Below, in pieces: positions 21,636 through 33,422 of a DNA stretch of 64,000 nt; within the stretch, counting starts at the first letter, position 1, and each line of letters starts with the position of its first letter. A model generated the notes under the pieces. The model made no database searches and was not told the DNA's origin. It worked only from the letters and a program-made list of their open reading frames with translations. This stretch comes from Isoetes taiwanensis (taxonomy: Eukaryota; Streptophyta; Lycopodiopsida; Isoetales; Isoetaceae): positions 1-64,000 of the forward strand of contig JAJEKV010000847.1 in NCBI GenBank assembly GCA_021234155.1. The letters run 5' to 3'. Both the position numbers and the translations under genes were made by a program.

Positions 21636-21690
21636 TGCAAAGGAGCTATGTCAGAAAATGTGCATGTGCAAAGGAGCTATGTCAGAAAGA
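21636..21690 (+). repeat. short direct repeat in the PHP 3' region
   Basis: GCAAAGGAGCTATGTCAGAA occurs twice, about 32 bases apart, downstream of the PHP stop codon. It is probably a local slip duplication within the 3' UTR. Confidence 0.8.
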
Positions 21691-22138
21691 TGGAAATAAC
21701 AAATTTTTGGTAAAATAATCATGTGTTCTCTAAACTGTCTGAATTGTTGCAAGTCATGTGCATATGGCTGTCAAAGTATTGGCATTGTTTACATGTGCAA
21801 CCACATGCCTGAGGATATCTTGACTAGAAACAACTTAGTTAGACTGATCATTGGTTGATTATTGTTTATGCAACACGATAAGCTTTTGGTCCTTACATGA
21901 TAAATTGTCCAGATAGTTAAAATGCATGTGTAAGGGTGTAAACAAATAAGTCCGGTTGTTTTAAGCCTTTCAGTGAATGGTGGAGAATGAGACATGCAAG
22001 TCCCAAACCAAAAGGGTAGGCGTGTTTTTAGTTTGTAGGAAGTTTCATTGGCTTTGTTGTGAAAAAGGTATATTTATAGCTCTGAAGAAACGTAAGACGA
22101 TCCTGAGCCTGAAGAACCCAGTTCAATTTAAAGCGGCT

Positions 22139-22912
22139 ATGGCAAGTGGAAGGAAACTTGATGGACGAGTAGCAGTTGTTACAGGCGCATCCAGAGGCAT
22201 CGGTCAGGAAATCGCCCTTACACTTGCTCGCCATGGTGCCAGAGTTGTAGTGAGCTACCAAAGCAATGCGTCCAAAGCAGCGGAAGTTGTTTCAGAAATA
22301 GAAGCCCTTAATGGCGACAGTTCTGCCCTGGCTATGGCGGCAGATGTTAGCAAAGAATCAGATGTTTTGGCGCTTTTTGACGGAACCCAGCAACATTTCG
22401 GAAAGGAAGTCCATATTGTGGTCCACAGCGCAGGTATGCTTCATTCCCACTATCCGAAAATTGAAGATACAAGCATAGAAGACTGGGATGAGATTTCTAA
22501 TGTGAATTCAAGAGGTGCATTTCTGGTATCTCGGGAAGCTGCAAGAAGAATTGTGAGAGGTAAAGGGGGAAGGATTGTGAACGTTTCAACCAGTGCTCTG
22601 GTTAGTCTGCCGCCTGGATATGGCTCTTATGTGGCTACCAAAGCAAGTGTAGAGGCCATGACCAAGGTCTTGGCAAAAGAACTTAAAGGAACTGGAATTA
22701 CTGCTAATTGTGTAGCTCCTGGCCCTGTAGCAACAGACATGTATTTTGCAGGCAGGAGTGATTCCCTCATTCAGGCTGCTATTGATGCTACCCCTCTTGG
22801 AAGATTAGGAGAACCTAAGGATGTTGCAGAATTTGTTCTGTATGCTGTGAGTGATGAAGGTGAGTGGCTTAATGGACAAGTCGTCAGATTGAATGGGGGT
22901 TGGAGTATCTGA
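22139..22912 (+). CDS. NADPH-dependent aldehyde reductase-like SDR (257 aa), copy 1
   Basis: This is an intronless classical short-chain dehydrogenase. The glycine-rich motif TGASRGIG is at 15-22, with R19 and SYQSN (39-43) suiting NADP(H). The motif VHSAG (95-99) stands for NNAG, and N123 lies in NVNSRGAF. The active-site pair Y164 and K168 is in YGSYVATK. ELKGTGITANCVAPGPVATD and PLGRLGEPKDVA match plant proteins of the aldehyde-reductase-like group, which reduce reactive carbonyls. The residue 13 before the tyrosine, normally serine, is T151, flanked by S150 and S152. The frame is open upstream to 21977, but this ATG (GCTATGGCA) aligns with the family and with copy 2. AATAAA at 22933 may direct polyadenylation. 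It is probably functional. Confidence 0.93.
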   Translation: MASGRKLDGRVAVVTGASRGIGQEIALTLARHGARVVVSYQSNASKAAEVVSEIEALNGDSSALAMAADVSKESDVLALFDGTQQHFGKEVHIVVHSAGMLHSHYPKIEDTSIEDWDEISNVNSRGAFLVSREAARRIVRGKGGRIVNVSTSALVSLPPGYGSYVATKASVEAMTKVLAKELKGTGITANCVAPGPVATDMYFAGRSDSLIQAAIDATPLGRLGEPKDVAEFVLYAVSDEGEWLNGQVVRLNGGWSI

Positions 22913-22938
22913 GTGAAAAATGGCCTGCTTGTAATAAA

Positions 22939-23578
22939 TCGCCACTGAATATCCTGTATTATTAATGATGGATTGCATTTTATTTTTGTTTAGAATGCCT
23001 GTGGATATTCAATGGTCTGCACAAACCACATGAGTAAAGACTAAAAACGACGTCCTTGACATCTGCCATGAAAGAAGATTAAAGTTAGACTATTGCCATG
23101 CCATTTGGCTTACAAAATTGTGCATCCACCACCTCAGAAATGACGCATTTCATGCAGGAACAAGAACCCGAACCTGTTTCTGAGAGGCATGGAAAAAAGA
23201 TGCCCAAACTCACACTGAATTTCTTACCCAAGAATTAGTAGATAAGGTCTTAGAATCACGATTACTCACATAGATCACAAGCGTACAAAGCAAGCCACAA
23301 ACAAGACCCTCGCCAATAGATCGCCCAATAGAACACAAATGGACATGTGTTCTATTCCAGTGGACGTCAATGGAATGGTGACGTGGTTACGTGGCCAGCT
23401 TTAGTGGCTGACATGGCCATTCCACGCTTTTCGCCACAACACATCAATCTGTGTCTTTTTTCAAAATCCTAAACGTCAAGGCAAGTGGGTCCGCCTTCCG
23501 GAAGATTTTCAATCCATTCATATCAAGAATAGCAAATCGCTATGCAAAACCTGTAGAATCAGGTTAACAGCTTGCCTT
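22939..23578. other. no gene recognised
   Basis: This is the 3' flank of the SDR gene followed by featureless sequence. I see no domain or repeat pairing apart from the words that belong to the element beginning near 23579. Confidence 0.4.
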
Positions 23579-23646
23579 GACGTCATGGAACAAGAAGGGT
23601 TAGCCATTCTTGCTTCCCCACGGACGTCATGGAACAGAAGAAGGGT
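23579..23646 (+). repeat. direct repeat GACGTCATGGAACA...GAAGGGTTA
   Basis: GACGTCATGGAACAAGAAGG followed by GTTA (from 23579) recurs at 23623-23646 with one 3-base insertion. The second unit begins just after the TIR-like sequence, so the element end seems to be locally duplicated. Confidence 0.7.
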
Positions 23647-24608
23647 TAAACCCCAGGGAGGCCCATTACGCCTAATAAATGGGCGAGCCCGTCGAGGCGA
23701 GCCCATTTATTTGGCGTAATAAAGTAGCCTGGGGTTTGACCTTTAACTAAGGCTTCCGAGGCAATTTGCCTCGATTCATCACGGCCCGACAAGATTTTGC
23801 GGGGCACAACAAGCAATCAATCCGAAACGAGAGATTTCTTCCACTCTTCCACAAGCCGCTGAAAAGTAGGAGTAGGGAAGGCCGATTGGAAGGAGAAATG
23901 CGAAGGAGAATCTTTTGCACAAATTGGAAGGCCGATTGGAAATGGCGGGTGAGGAATCGGCTAAGAAATCCTCGGATCGGTGAGGAATCGGCTAAGAAAT
24001 CGGGCTGCTGGAGCTTATCACGAATCTGGCTATTGGAGCTTTTCGGCATCTTTGGTGGCCACCACGAAACCTATTTTTTTTCGGTTTTTGGTGCTTTAAC
24101 TTATTGCCTTCTCCTAGTTTAAGTTTTCTTTTTCTTCCATTCAAAATCCCGTTCTTTGTGTGTATTTTATCTTAAGGAAATCACATCGGACTTGTGTAAG
24201 CTTTCTTTTGTAAGCCACAAGCGGTGTTTGATCCTTCAAAATCATTCTTCTCGCTGGCTTTATTAATGTGAGCCACAAAGCGAGCCGATTGGGAAGGCCG
24301 ATTTGAAGGACCAGATCCCTTTCGGTGCCTGCTGTGGCGGTTTATCATTATTCTTTGCCTCGGCTGCTTTTGTTTATCATTCTTGTTGCGGTTTATCATG
24401 ATAAGCGGGCCGTACTGTTTATCCGGGCTGTGACAATGCAGCCCTAATCAGCGATCTTGATCCAGCGGTTAGGATCTAAAATTGCCGGGAGTCGCTTAGG
24501 TTAAAGGGGTTAGCCATTCTTGCTTCCCACGACTGCGAGAATCGGTCCGCGCCTACACGGCACTCCCGGATTACTGCGGTCGGGGGAAGCAAGAATAGCT
24601 TCCCCTTC
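23594..24608. mobile_element. about 1-kb TIR (MITE-like) element
   Basis: The left end (23594-23619) contains CCATTCTTGCTTCCCC. The right end (24583-24608) is its inverted form, GGGGAAGCAAGAATAG. About 22 of 26 positions agree between the two ends. A third, direct copy of the left end lies internally at 24506-24528, making the right side a small secondary inverted repeat. No transposase is encoded; the internal + frame (23766-24122) has no known domain. Target duplications could not be fixed with confidence. Confidence 0.55.
23648..23737. repeat. long hairpin inside the TIR element
   Basis: AAACCCCAGG plus GCCCATTACGCCTAATAAAT (to 23684) pairs with GCCCATTTATTTGGCGTAAT and AGCCTGGGGTTT (23701-23737). 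The stem has about 36 mostly paired bases around a 16-base loop that itself contains CGAGCCC and GGCGAG. It would form a stable RNA hairpin if transcribed. Confidence 0.8.
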
Positions 24609-24969
24609 TCGTTCCACATAACATGCGCAAGCGTATCCTCAATAAATTTTTTGTGCGACCGTCAATGAATGGGAATGGCCACACCACAGTTCAATACTTG
24701 AAATTGTAATGTGTTTCATAGTCCTAGAAGCTCAATTTCATTAAAATGGGACTCATCCATCAATTTGGGAAAACAAACACTCTTACATATCACATTAACA
24801 TAGCTGTCAATTTGATCAACAAGAAGGTATATAGTACATGTGAAGTAACATGATAACTAACATCACTGCATTAGTGTGCAAGAGCCTACAACGACTACAC
24901 ATTCTACTTAACTTGATAAGATGAAGCTATTCATTACACATGAGAAGTACAATACAATTATTTGATATC
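24609..24969. other. no gene recognised
   Basis: This is AT-rich sequence between the TIR element and the end of the minus-strand transposase-like gene. It may include that gene's 3' flank. Confidence 0.4.
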
Positions 24970-27801
24970 TTATGATGTGCCATGCATGTTCAAGTTGCAT
25001 AGAGCCTTCTGCATCTCTTTCTTAGGTATCTTATGTGTAATCGACCTTATATCCTTTTTGTTTGAAATGTTACGATCATGTGGGTTTGGATAAGACCATA
25101 CCACACAATCTACTAGCTCCTTTCTCGGTGCATCAGAGGGATTCATGCGCCATCGCTTGTTCCAACAATCCTTATATAGTTCCTTATCTCTAAACTTTTT
25201 TTCCTGCTCACTGGTGCCCAGTACTGAATCATGAACCATGGGCGTTCATTGCTATCCACATTAGTACATGGGTCAGTTAGTGCTTGTCCTAGCCAAACTG
25301 GGTAGATATCTTGGTCAGGCCTAACAAGCACAAAGCAACCTTTGTGTATATCAGCAAAAGGTGTCCACTCTGGTAGACCATGCCATCTTGGTCGTGCACT
25401 TTTATTGCCAACATACCAATTTTCATTGTTTAGTAGTCTCCCACTTGGACCTCCAATTTGGGGGTCTAAGGAATCCTTCCACCTACTCGATGGTAGAAAA
25501 CCATCCGTCAAAATAGAAACCCCACTTGAAGTCTTTGTGAGTTTACTAGCTATATTCTCCCAATATTCAATCAAGGTATGCAATGATCTTCTTTTCATTT
25601 CAGACATGTTATCTCGCTCTTTCATATGTTTCCAATGCGCAATATATGATTGTATACCTTTTGCAATTGCATGGCATCTTTCTTGAATCAAATGGTGCCA
25701 TAGGCTTTGGTTGACTTGGAGGTAGCATAGGCCGACCTTGTTCATCTTTCTTCCACATTTCTATACCATGAATTGGTTCCCATGGCCGAATCGACGGTGA
25801 AATTTATATTGCATGATTGGAATGCCATCCCTCCTGAGAAAACTTGAACGTAGTGGTTTAGAATGCCCGATAAGTGTTTGTTTACCATCAATCATGTAGC
25901 CTTCCACAAAACCTTTCCAATGGTACTTCATCTATTAAAATGCAGCGGTGAAGGCGATATAGTATTCTCAAATATGTCCATCAACTCGCAGCGTTGTAGT
26001 GATTCCCTCCTCAACCGAGCTTGAAAAGTTGCCAAAAATGCATCAATATCATCATGTGTATGTCCGACCATCATGAAGCCCACTTTCACACATTGAAACA
26101 CACCCATTGCTGTTAGGTATGAACAAGCTTGAAATACCCATCTATTCTTGTTCTCTTTGAAGCAATTATCTAGTTGGAGGTACAACTCTGGTGGTAACTT
26201 CTTTGACTGCAGTGGTTGGGCTATCCATGTCTTCTCTGTGGCATGTGAAGATCGTGAAGCAATCTCTTGTTTGTGAGCTTCAAATGCATCTTTGCCCATC
26301 AAAGCGCCAAGCAAGTCACTTGACAATGATTTATCTTTGATGGAAGTGCTATCAATTCCACGTTCAATATTTCTTAGGCATTTGAAGATAGAGCCAACAT
26401 GGAAGTTAGGGCCATCTTCCCAAAGCTCCAATGTAAAATGACCATATGTTCCAGCACCATGACCATGAGTTAACATTCCTGCTAATGACACCTTCAACTG
26501 GTGTGCATTCGTCGCAACTTTTGGGCACTGGATCTAGTCTAGGCAGAAATGTTTTATGTTGGTCCATTTTGTCGTGTATGATGCATAGATACTTGTCGGG
26601 CTGCATGGAGGAAAAGGTACGCCACTGCCAATATAAAGACCTACATGACTTCTGCTCATTATGATGGTCTGCTATCTGCTGTCTTATGTGCATCCGCTGG
26701 CTTTCTATAATTGTAGAGGTCAGTGCATCTCGTACCTCAATACAAACATTGCATTTGGAGAATGGCATGCTCTGTGCCACTACAACATCACTGAAATGCT
26801 TTGACCATAGTCTACTGAAGCAACTTTGAGAAAGAGGACGACCTCCGATACTCTCGAGTACTGAATTCACTACAACGAGACATTCTTTCTGTATATATTG
26901 ATGAGGTAATACTCGCATTACTTCTCTCACGCCATCTTTATTTATTTTACTTTTGTGTGGCATGGACTGAGACATGTATCTCACAAAATTCTCAAACACA
27001 GAGATTGCCATTAGTGTGTTATCACGTGTCTTCAAAGAACCTGTATTACCATGACATGCAATTCGTGCCCCTGCTTGATACTTTTCCCAATATCGATAAA
27101 ATGATGTCTTTCCCATTCCGGTTATCCATATCGATTGCTTTTAGTACATACCCAACTACCACGTAGCTGAAATATCAGAATTTCGGTATCTTTATCATAA
27201 TGTGAGGATCCGAATATAGAATATACTGTATTTAATCTGTCAGATTGTTTTACTCCCCAATGTTGCATCCTAACATTTTGTAATTCCTTTATTGAATACT
27301 TTGTAGTACACCATAAATCACAGCATGGCCGGCCTCTCACTCTCTCCATGTTTGCAATCGTAGGTTCTTTATACTTCTTTGACTTTTTTTTTCCATTCGG
27401 CTTTTGCTTCTTAGCCGGCTTACGAATATAGAAATTATACCTCCGTTTTTTAATACCGAACGCATGGCCTATGCTGACTTCCTCATCAAGTTGAAGATTA
27501 GATTCACATACTCCTTTGGCCTTGATAGGCATAAGTTCATCCCCATTTAATTGTCTAAGGTGTCGTATTGGCCACCTAAGCTGTGTCCGTTTCTCAATTC
27601 GATTCGAGCACATGATACATGAAATGGAGGTACCCTGGGAAATAATTGTATTATTTGGAAGAATTTAAGTCTACTCCCCGCCAACATGATCATCACCCAA
27701 ATATTCATCATTGCAGTCGATGGATCAATGGATGTTATGATCCCAAGTGCATATGTCTCATTTGTACAAGGATGTATAATTCTACACTTCATCGCCTCCA
27801 T
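24970..27801 (-). pseudogene. transposase-like gene of the DUF7869 type, frameshifted
   Basis: Six minus-strand frames join in order: 27801-27547, 27613-27122, 27116-26406, 26497-25928, 25745-25143 and 25239-24970. Landmarks are a basic region ending RGRPCCDLWC (about 27320), RLNTV and GSWVC, TSFYRYWEKYQAG, FSKCNVC (about 26750), IIHDKMDQHKTFLPR, GAGTYGHFTLEL, LQLDNCFKENKN and VGHTHDDIDAFLATFQ, then GCFVLVRPD and QYWAP near the C-terminus. The acidic blocks DKMD, LDN and GHTHDDID look like an RNase-H-fold DDE nuclease core, as I know it from DUF7869 proteins of plants and protists. At least four frameshifts make it a pseudogene unless they are assembly errors. The original product would be about 900 residues. 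Confidence 0.65.
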
Positions 27802-30700
27802 GTCGGTCGACTTTGATCACCAAATGGACAATCCACTTCTTTCTTCAATAATGACATGCTGAAATTGAATTTCATTTCATATATATTAGATATTTTCCAT
27901 AAGGCATTATAATATTACTTTTTAATTTATGAAAATATACCACGTTACTACTATAAGCAAAAATAAAAAAATATGTGATGGAATGAATCGAGCAAAGCGT
28001 TGATTGGATGAATTGAACCATAGCCATCAAGCCAAAACACCAAAGTCCTAACCAATGGGCTATAGTTATCAATTCAAAAATAGTATCCTAACTTACGAAA
28101 TATATTAATGATGAAAAATAGGGAAAAAAACTAATCCACATAAAAAACAAACTGCAATAAACAAAAAGCATTTCCGAATCCAGGACTTTATGGCAACTAC
28201 CGGAAATTATGGACGAATTAAAGCTGCAGTTGCCGCCAATCTTTCTCAGGCGGTTTGGAGCGAATATGGAGGCGGGCTGCGATCACCAAACAACATGGAA
28301 ACAAAGGTACGATTTGCTTTGGAGGATGCTCATGGATTATGAATGGTTGAGAATAATTTCTTGCTCCTTAGTGATTTGGATTTTCTCTTCTTTTTCGATA
28401 GATTTCATTGAAATATATTTCAAGATATTCTAGTTACAGTTTGTTCTTATAAGTTTAGGTTCTTTTATAATGTAATTCCTTTTATTCATAATCAATCTCT
28501 ACTCAATGCCTTTTTGGAGCTTGATGTCATCCCTCTTGCACTTCTATAATCAAGTGAGGGACATCTTATATATCTCACGGAAACTAGAGAAGCCGGATGC
28601 AAGTATTACACCATCTTTGTCTTGTGACAAAATCTGCGAGAATATGTTTGGTGTTCATGGCGTGCATTGATTGACATTTATTGCCCGACTTCTTGACCCG
28701 CGGCGGTATGTTCGATTTAAACCGATACATATTGGAGCATTGATTTCAAAGAAAAGATGGTTGCATAACAAGATTTGTGCTCCACAATGGATAGCGAAAA
28801 GAATATTTCTATGCATGATATCCTTTAGAAAGTATAAAAGTGGCACTATTACGGATCCTATGAGCACCTGAGATAGAGCAAGCATATATCAGGTGGGAGT
28901 TTATTGGCTATAACACAAAGAGTTTTTTAGCCATGATTTTTGCCGATGTATATGACCGCACAGGATGAGTTGAGTACAAATCGAGGCATGCATATGAATG
29001 AACAAAAGCAAAAGTAGAAGGCGAGAATGATTTTTGCTTTGCCAATATTTCTTCGGCTTGGGTCGGTTGCATTTGTTACTAAGTGGTGGTTCAGATATAT
29101 TTGCTTGAGAGATTGTTGCATAAATGCGAAACATTCTAGCACAAGCTAAGATTTGGTTAATCTGAAAGCCAAATTCCTTTGGAAGAGTCTTTCACTGATT
29201 TTTCCTCACATGGACATTGTTGTTTGATCTAAACAAGAGAATCATCTTTGGATGTTCTGAGATAAAAGCAAGTTAACTTCGGTGGGTGGAGGGGAGATTT
29301 ACGGGGAAAATTGCGAGTTATTTGGCGAGAGGTCATGCATATTGGATTGCCTTTGTACATAGTGAAGAACCAAAGGGCCATATGTAAATGGGGTAGCTAT
29401 AAGGGGCAATGAGATTTCAGACAAGCAGTACTAGAAAAAGATACTAGAAAAAGATGCATCATGAACACAAAACTATGTCTTGGACATTAAGGAAGCTATA
29501 AAAAGTTACTTTTAGGGCGGCTTATGCGTAATAGTTTTGATTCAGCCGGATAGCATAGAGGATAATTGATGGAAAGATGAGGAAGAAGATATACATCCAA
29601 CAAAGTTGCGATAAATGATAAATTGCAAACTTTTTCTCGGACATATTGCAAACTCTTTTTAGGCGGCTTATGCAGAATTGGCCTGGGGCATCTACTAAGG
29701 AGACTTTGCAAAAGAACGTTATGCGCTATCTTAAATCGATTCCCGGAGAATATAAGCTTGAGTCTAAAGCACTTGAAAAGAAGTGTGTATATATGTATTT
29801 TCGTTTTTCTTCTAGATCTTTTATTTGAGACTATCATTTATGCGACCTAATAACATGTTATTCACCTTATCTTGTAAGCTAATAATCTCATGCTTATCAT
29901 AAGATTCTGAGAGAAAAGGAAACATGACAAAGCACAAAGAGGCACAAAGAAAGCACGGAGTGCCTACCCGCGAGCAATTTCGAATTCCATTTTTCGCCCT
30001 TTGTATGATAAATCCAATAGCTTGCCCCAAAGTGTTTGCATGGTGTGGATTTTAAAAAGAATTGTTTACGGAAGAAAGGCTTTTGTGATTTGCAATTTTG
30101 ATCCATCCGGCCTCCATAATTTGGCGTGCTGAATTGATTCAGCGGGTGGTAGCTAAGATACCAGCTCCAACAATTTTTATCGTCCAAGAGAATAGACACA
30201 TCTATAAAGTTTACAAAATAAGCTACAATGTATATCCTTTATATATAAAAAAACATAGCCAATATCGTTTGCTTTTTACCCTTGTTAGAAGGAAAATGAG
30301 TTGGTGCATCTCCATTATCGCCAATATTTGTGTCTTTCACAATTTCATCCGTTAAGTAATTGTTTGTAATTGAGAAGTTTAATTTATTAGGTTTATCATA
30401 ACTTGAAAAAATAGCGGCGCTAGTGAAAGAGCACCTATGCCAAAGATGATGATTGCCACGGTAATTGTCAACAAGATGATCGCCAATGAAATCGCCCATC
30501 GTTCTTGATTGCAGAGTAAATGGGTGCTTGCTCATCCTCCGTGAGTAAATGGGCTTGCTCGTCCTCCGCCAACCAAAGCAAAACAAAGAAAATTGTATCA
30601 AGAAAATGAGTATCCTATCGTATCCTATCATGTCAAAAAAATGGCGGGCAAAATGAAGTTTAAAATTCAAATTTCAAATTACGTTTAATGATTGAAAGAT
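27802..30700. other. eroded AT-rich sequence, weak coding traces
   Basis: A short + frame at 28209 (MDELKLQLPPIFLRRFGAN, followed by AAAG|GTACG) could be a first exon. A + frame near 29646 reads NWPGASTKETLQKNVMRYLK. Neither can be assigned to a family or joined to neighbours. The longest frame in the stretch (minus, 30239-30670, 143 codons) has no recognisable domain. Confidence 0.3.
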
Positions 30701-32190
30701 CTATAGTTTTGATCGTGAGAGTTCTTGAAATGGTACTAACTATTTAATTTGCAACTTTATAGTGCGTTGGCATTAGTTAGAAGCGAAGATGCATCAAGTC
30801 CAGCCAACCCTAAGATCGATTGTGATGGACGTCCACGCCTTTATGTATGGCCGCTGCGGATGCCGGAAATCTCGATCTTGACCACATAAAAGACCTCATT
30901 GCAACAAAAAAAGTTAGTGAGCTTTCTTTAGTAATTCTATTATAATATGTGTTAGATCTTAGTAAATTGTTTCTTTCTCATTGCGGGCTACAAAAAAATC
31001 AGTATGTCATCAAGAGTAAAAAGCCCATTATTCCAAGTTGAAATTAATGGTATTGAGATGATGGAAATCCAAACTCATGCAAGATGGTATGTAGAAATCA
31101 GTAAATCAGCAAAGAATGTGGATCTCGAATTCTTCTACAAGGAACCTAGCATGGAAAAATTTAAGAAGTATGGGGTGGTCATTTTACGTAGCTTTAGCCA
31201 ATGATGATAGCATTATCTTGAGTGTAGCTGTAGGCTAAGGAAAGCTGGTCAAACAAAACCATTGTTTGTTGAAGATTATAGTTTTGATTCAATGGATAAG
31301 AAATCCAAAGGAGATGGTATCATGTATATCATTTGGTTGGAATGTTGAAGATTTGAAAGCAAAAGGATGCAGGACTTTTGGTCTTGAGATGAGCTCAGCA
31401 TAAAAAATTTCAGGTGTGTCGAGAACATTTGTTCAATAAAGGTAGTTATGCATCCCGGATTCTAAAAGAATGCAAAATTCAACAGTTTAGTTGGATCTCG
31501 GAAGAAATGTTTAAAGGAGTGATGTGAGTATAAAGGCAAGGACTGATATGGATGCGAGATGTCATAATAGAGAACACATATGATGGCATTGGTGAGGGCA
31601 TTGGAAGGAGAAGGGAAATCACATGCTTATAAGTTCAGCGAGGAGCAAGCAAAAAGTGGTACAAGAAAGTACAAAGTCCGCATGGAGTGTTTTCAAAAGT
31701 ATTATCCATTGGGTTTACAACATCTTTGTCAATATTCATGTCAATAGATTAGTTTTATGCGGGAAGGCGTGTTGTACAATCATAGAGTTTACAATGAGGA
31801 GCATATGAGAAATATTTATAATAGTATCTTTGAGGTTACCGCGGCAGGAATCCTTTCTCAGCCGGATGTTCTACCATTCGATGCTAGAGCGGGAGAGCCT
31901 TTAAAATGGGCAGAGTGCAAGATTTGAATTGTTCACAAGTCAAATTCTATGTAATTGAGGGGCAACATTAGTTCGGCGGCTCAAGAAATTCTTGCTAATA
32001 ATACTTTACCTTTGAGCTTTCGCACTCTCTATAAAAGTCGAATGTGTAGAATCTTGATGGTCACACCCACGACATTCAATTGTCAATGATAAGTCATGCA
32101 ATGAATAGCATAAACGAGCTTTTTCAAGTATGAAAGGTGCGTTGTATTCTCATGCTTCTTTTATATTGTACCAATTATTAATGACCTAAT
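30701..32190. other. weak + strand coding traces, unidentified
   Basis: A 66-codon + frame at 31004-31204 reads MSSRVKSPLFQVEINGIEMM and onward with normal protein composition. It is followed by the frameshifted traces SIILSVAV, LFVEDYSFDSMDKKSKGDG and, near 31860, QPDVLPFDARAGEPLKWAEC. This may be the 5' part of the decayed gene that ends with the NIF-like domain at 33.4-34.7 kb, but I cannot show continuity. Confidence 0.25.
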
Positions 32191-32199
32191 TATAACTTG

Positions 32200-32691
32200 C
32201 AGACATGTGTCTGAAATTAACTTAGTCAAATACACTATTATTCTATTAATTTCTTATTTCAATTATTTTATTTCGAAAGTGACAAAAGCAATTTGCTTAC
32301 TTAGAAGTCATGTTTAATAGTCATCTTTCGGACATCCGTGCGAAATTGCCAATATTCTTTTTGAAGGGGCAGTATAATTTGTAATCTAATGTCCGTAAGT
32401 CAAACTCTAATGATAGTCTTTGAGACGTGTATCAAGTAATTATTAGTTTATTCCTTTATGAGATATAAACTGTTTGTAAAACATTTGTAAATGAGATATT
32501 CAAAGGTCATGTGTACTTTCAGACAAGTGTCTGTAAGTGAATCCCTAATGAGAGTCTTTCAGACGTGTGTCTGAAAGCATGTCCAGACTAATTTAATAGG
32601 CTTGAGATATATATTGTACTTGCATACAAATGTCTGTATTTGAGATTCTTTCATTTGTTAGTACTATGATGTATTTACAGACTAGTGTCCG
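32200..32691. repeat. cluster of CAGAC-N2-GTGTCTG palindromes
   Basis: Palindromes or half-palindromes occur at about 32200 (CAGACATGTGTCTG), 32329 (CGGACATCCGTG), 32389 (TGTCCGTAAGT), 32422 (GAGACGTGTATC), 32520 (CAGACAAGTGTCTG), 32560 (CAGACGTGTGTCTG), 32623 (CATACAAATGTCTG) and 32678 (CAGACTAGTGTCCG). Several are followed by TAAGT. The rest of the segment is plain AT-rich DNA. The layout recalls the subterminal motif arrays of DNA transposons. No protein or TIR was tied to it. Confidence 0.65.
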
Positions 32692-33422
32692 TAAGTAGCT
32701 GATTATTTACTTTTAAAATTGCAGTCCTTATACTGATCCAATAAGTTGTTAAGTTTGATCCAATAACAAGTGAGAGCAGCTATTTAATCAGTATTGGTAG
32801 TAAAGGCTATTGTGGAGAAACTTCAACAAAGGCTCCAATTAGCCTTTTTGTTTTGAACTTAATGGAGGAAAACATGGATCATTTTGATAATCATGATCTC
32901 GAGCAGTTTTGGAGAACTTGCAGGCATATGACAACACTAGAAAAATATATTGTTGTTATATTTGTTAGAATGGGTATACAATCTGCAAATGTGATTCAAA
33001 GTGCCGAGCATTGTTGGTGAAAAGAAAGTGGTTTACACGGCATCTATGAACATACTCCTCGAATGCGGAGAAAAAGTATGCATCAATAATCCTTTCAAAG
33101 ATTGTAGTCACAAGAATGATTAGCAAGGGCCGATACCCGCTATTACTTGTTAGCCCCTCCACTACAACTTCCAACAACCGCTTATGAAGGTTCATGATAA
33201 CTCATTAAATTTGAGAGATGTACCCCTTTATGGAAGAGTATCCTACTTTAGATTATGTGTGCCTTGGCGAGGGTGTTGTCTTTGAAGAGGCATATTAGAC
33301 CTAGAATTGTCAAGTATATAATTAGTTCATTTTGTATCAAGAGAATTCTATGGTGCAGGAGTGGTACATGCATGGAACATTTGGGCAAGGGGCGTTATGT
33401 CTTGGAAAGAAGGTAGTGTCTA
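32692..33422. other. no gene recognised
   Basis: AT-rich sequence with only short frames. A 76-codon minus frame (32965-33195) lacks any domain. Confidence 0.35.

Noticed and set aside
21977-22138. 54-residue N-terminal extension of the SDR as a transit peptide
   Set aside because: The in-frame extension is not conserved beyond about 11 residues in copy 2. The family start and Kozak-like context favour 22139.
32200-32691. CRISPR-like regular short palindromes
   Set aside because: Spacing is irregular, repeat units are only 14 bases and variable, and the window is plant nuclear DNA.
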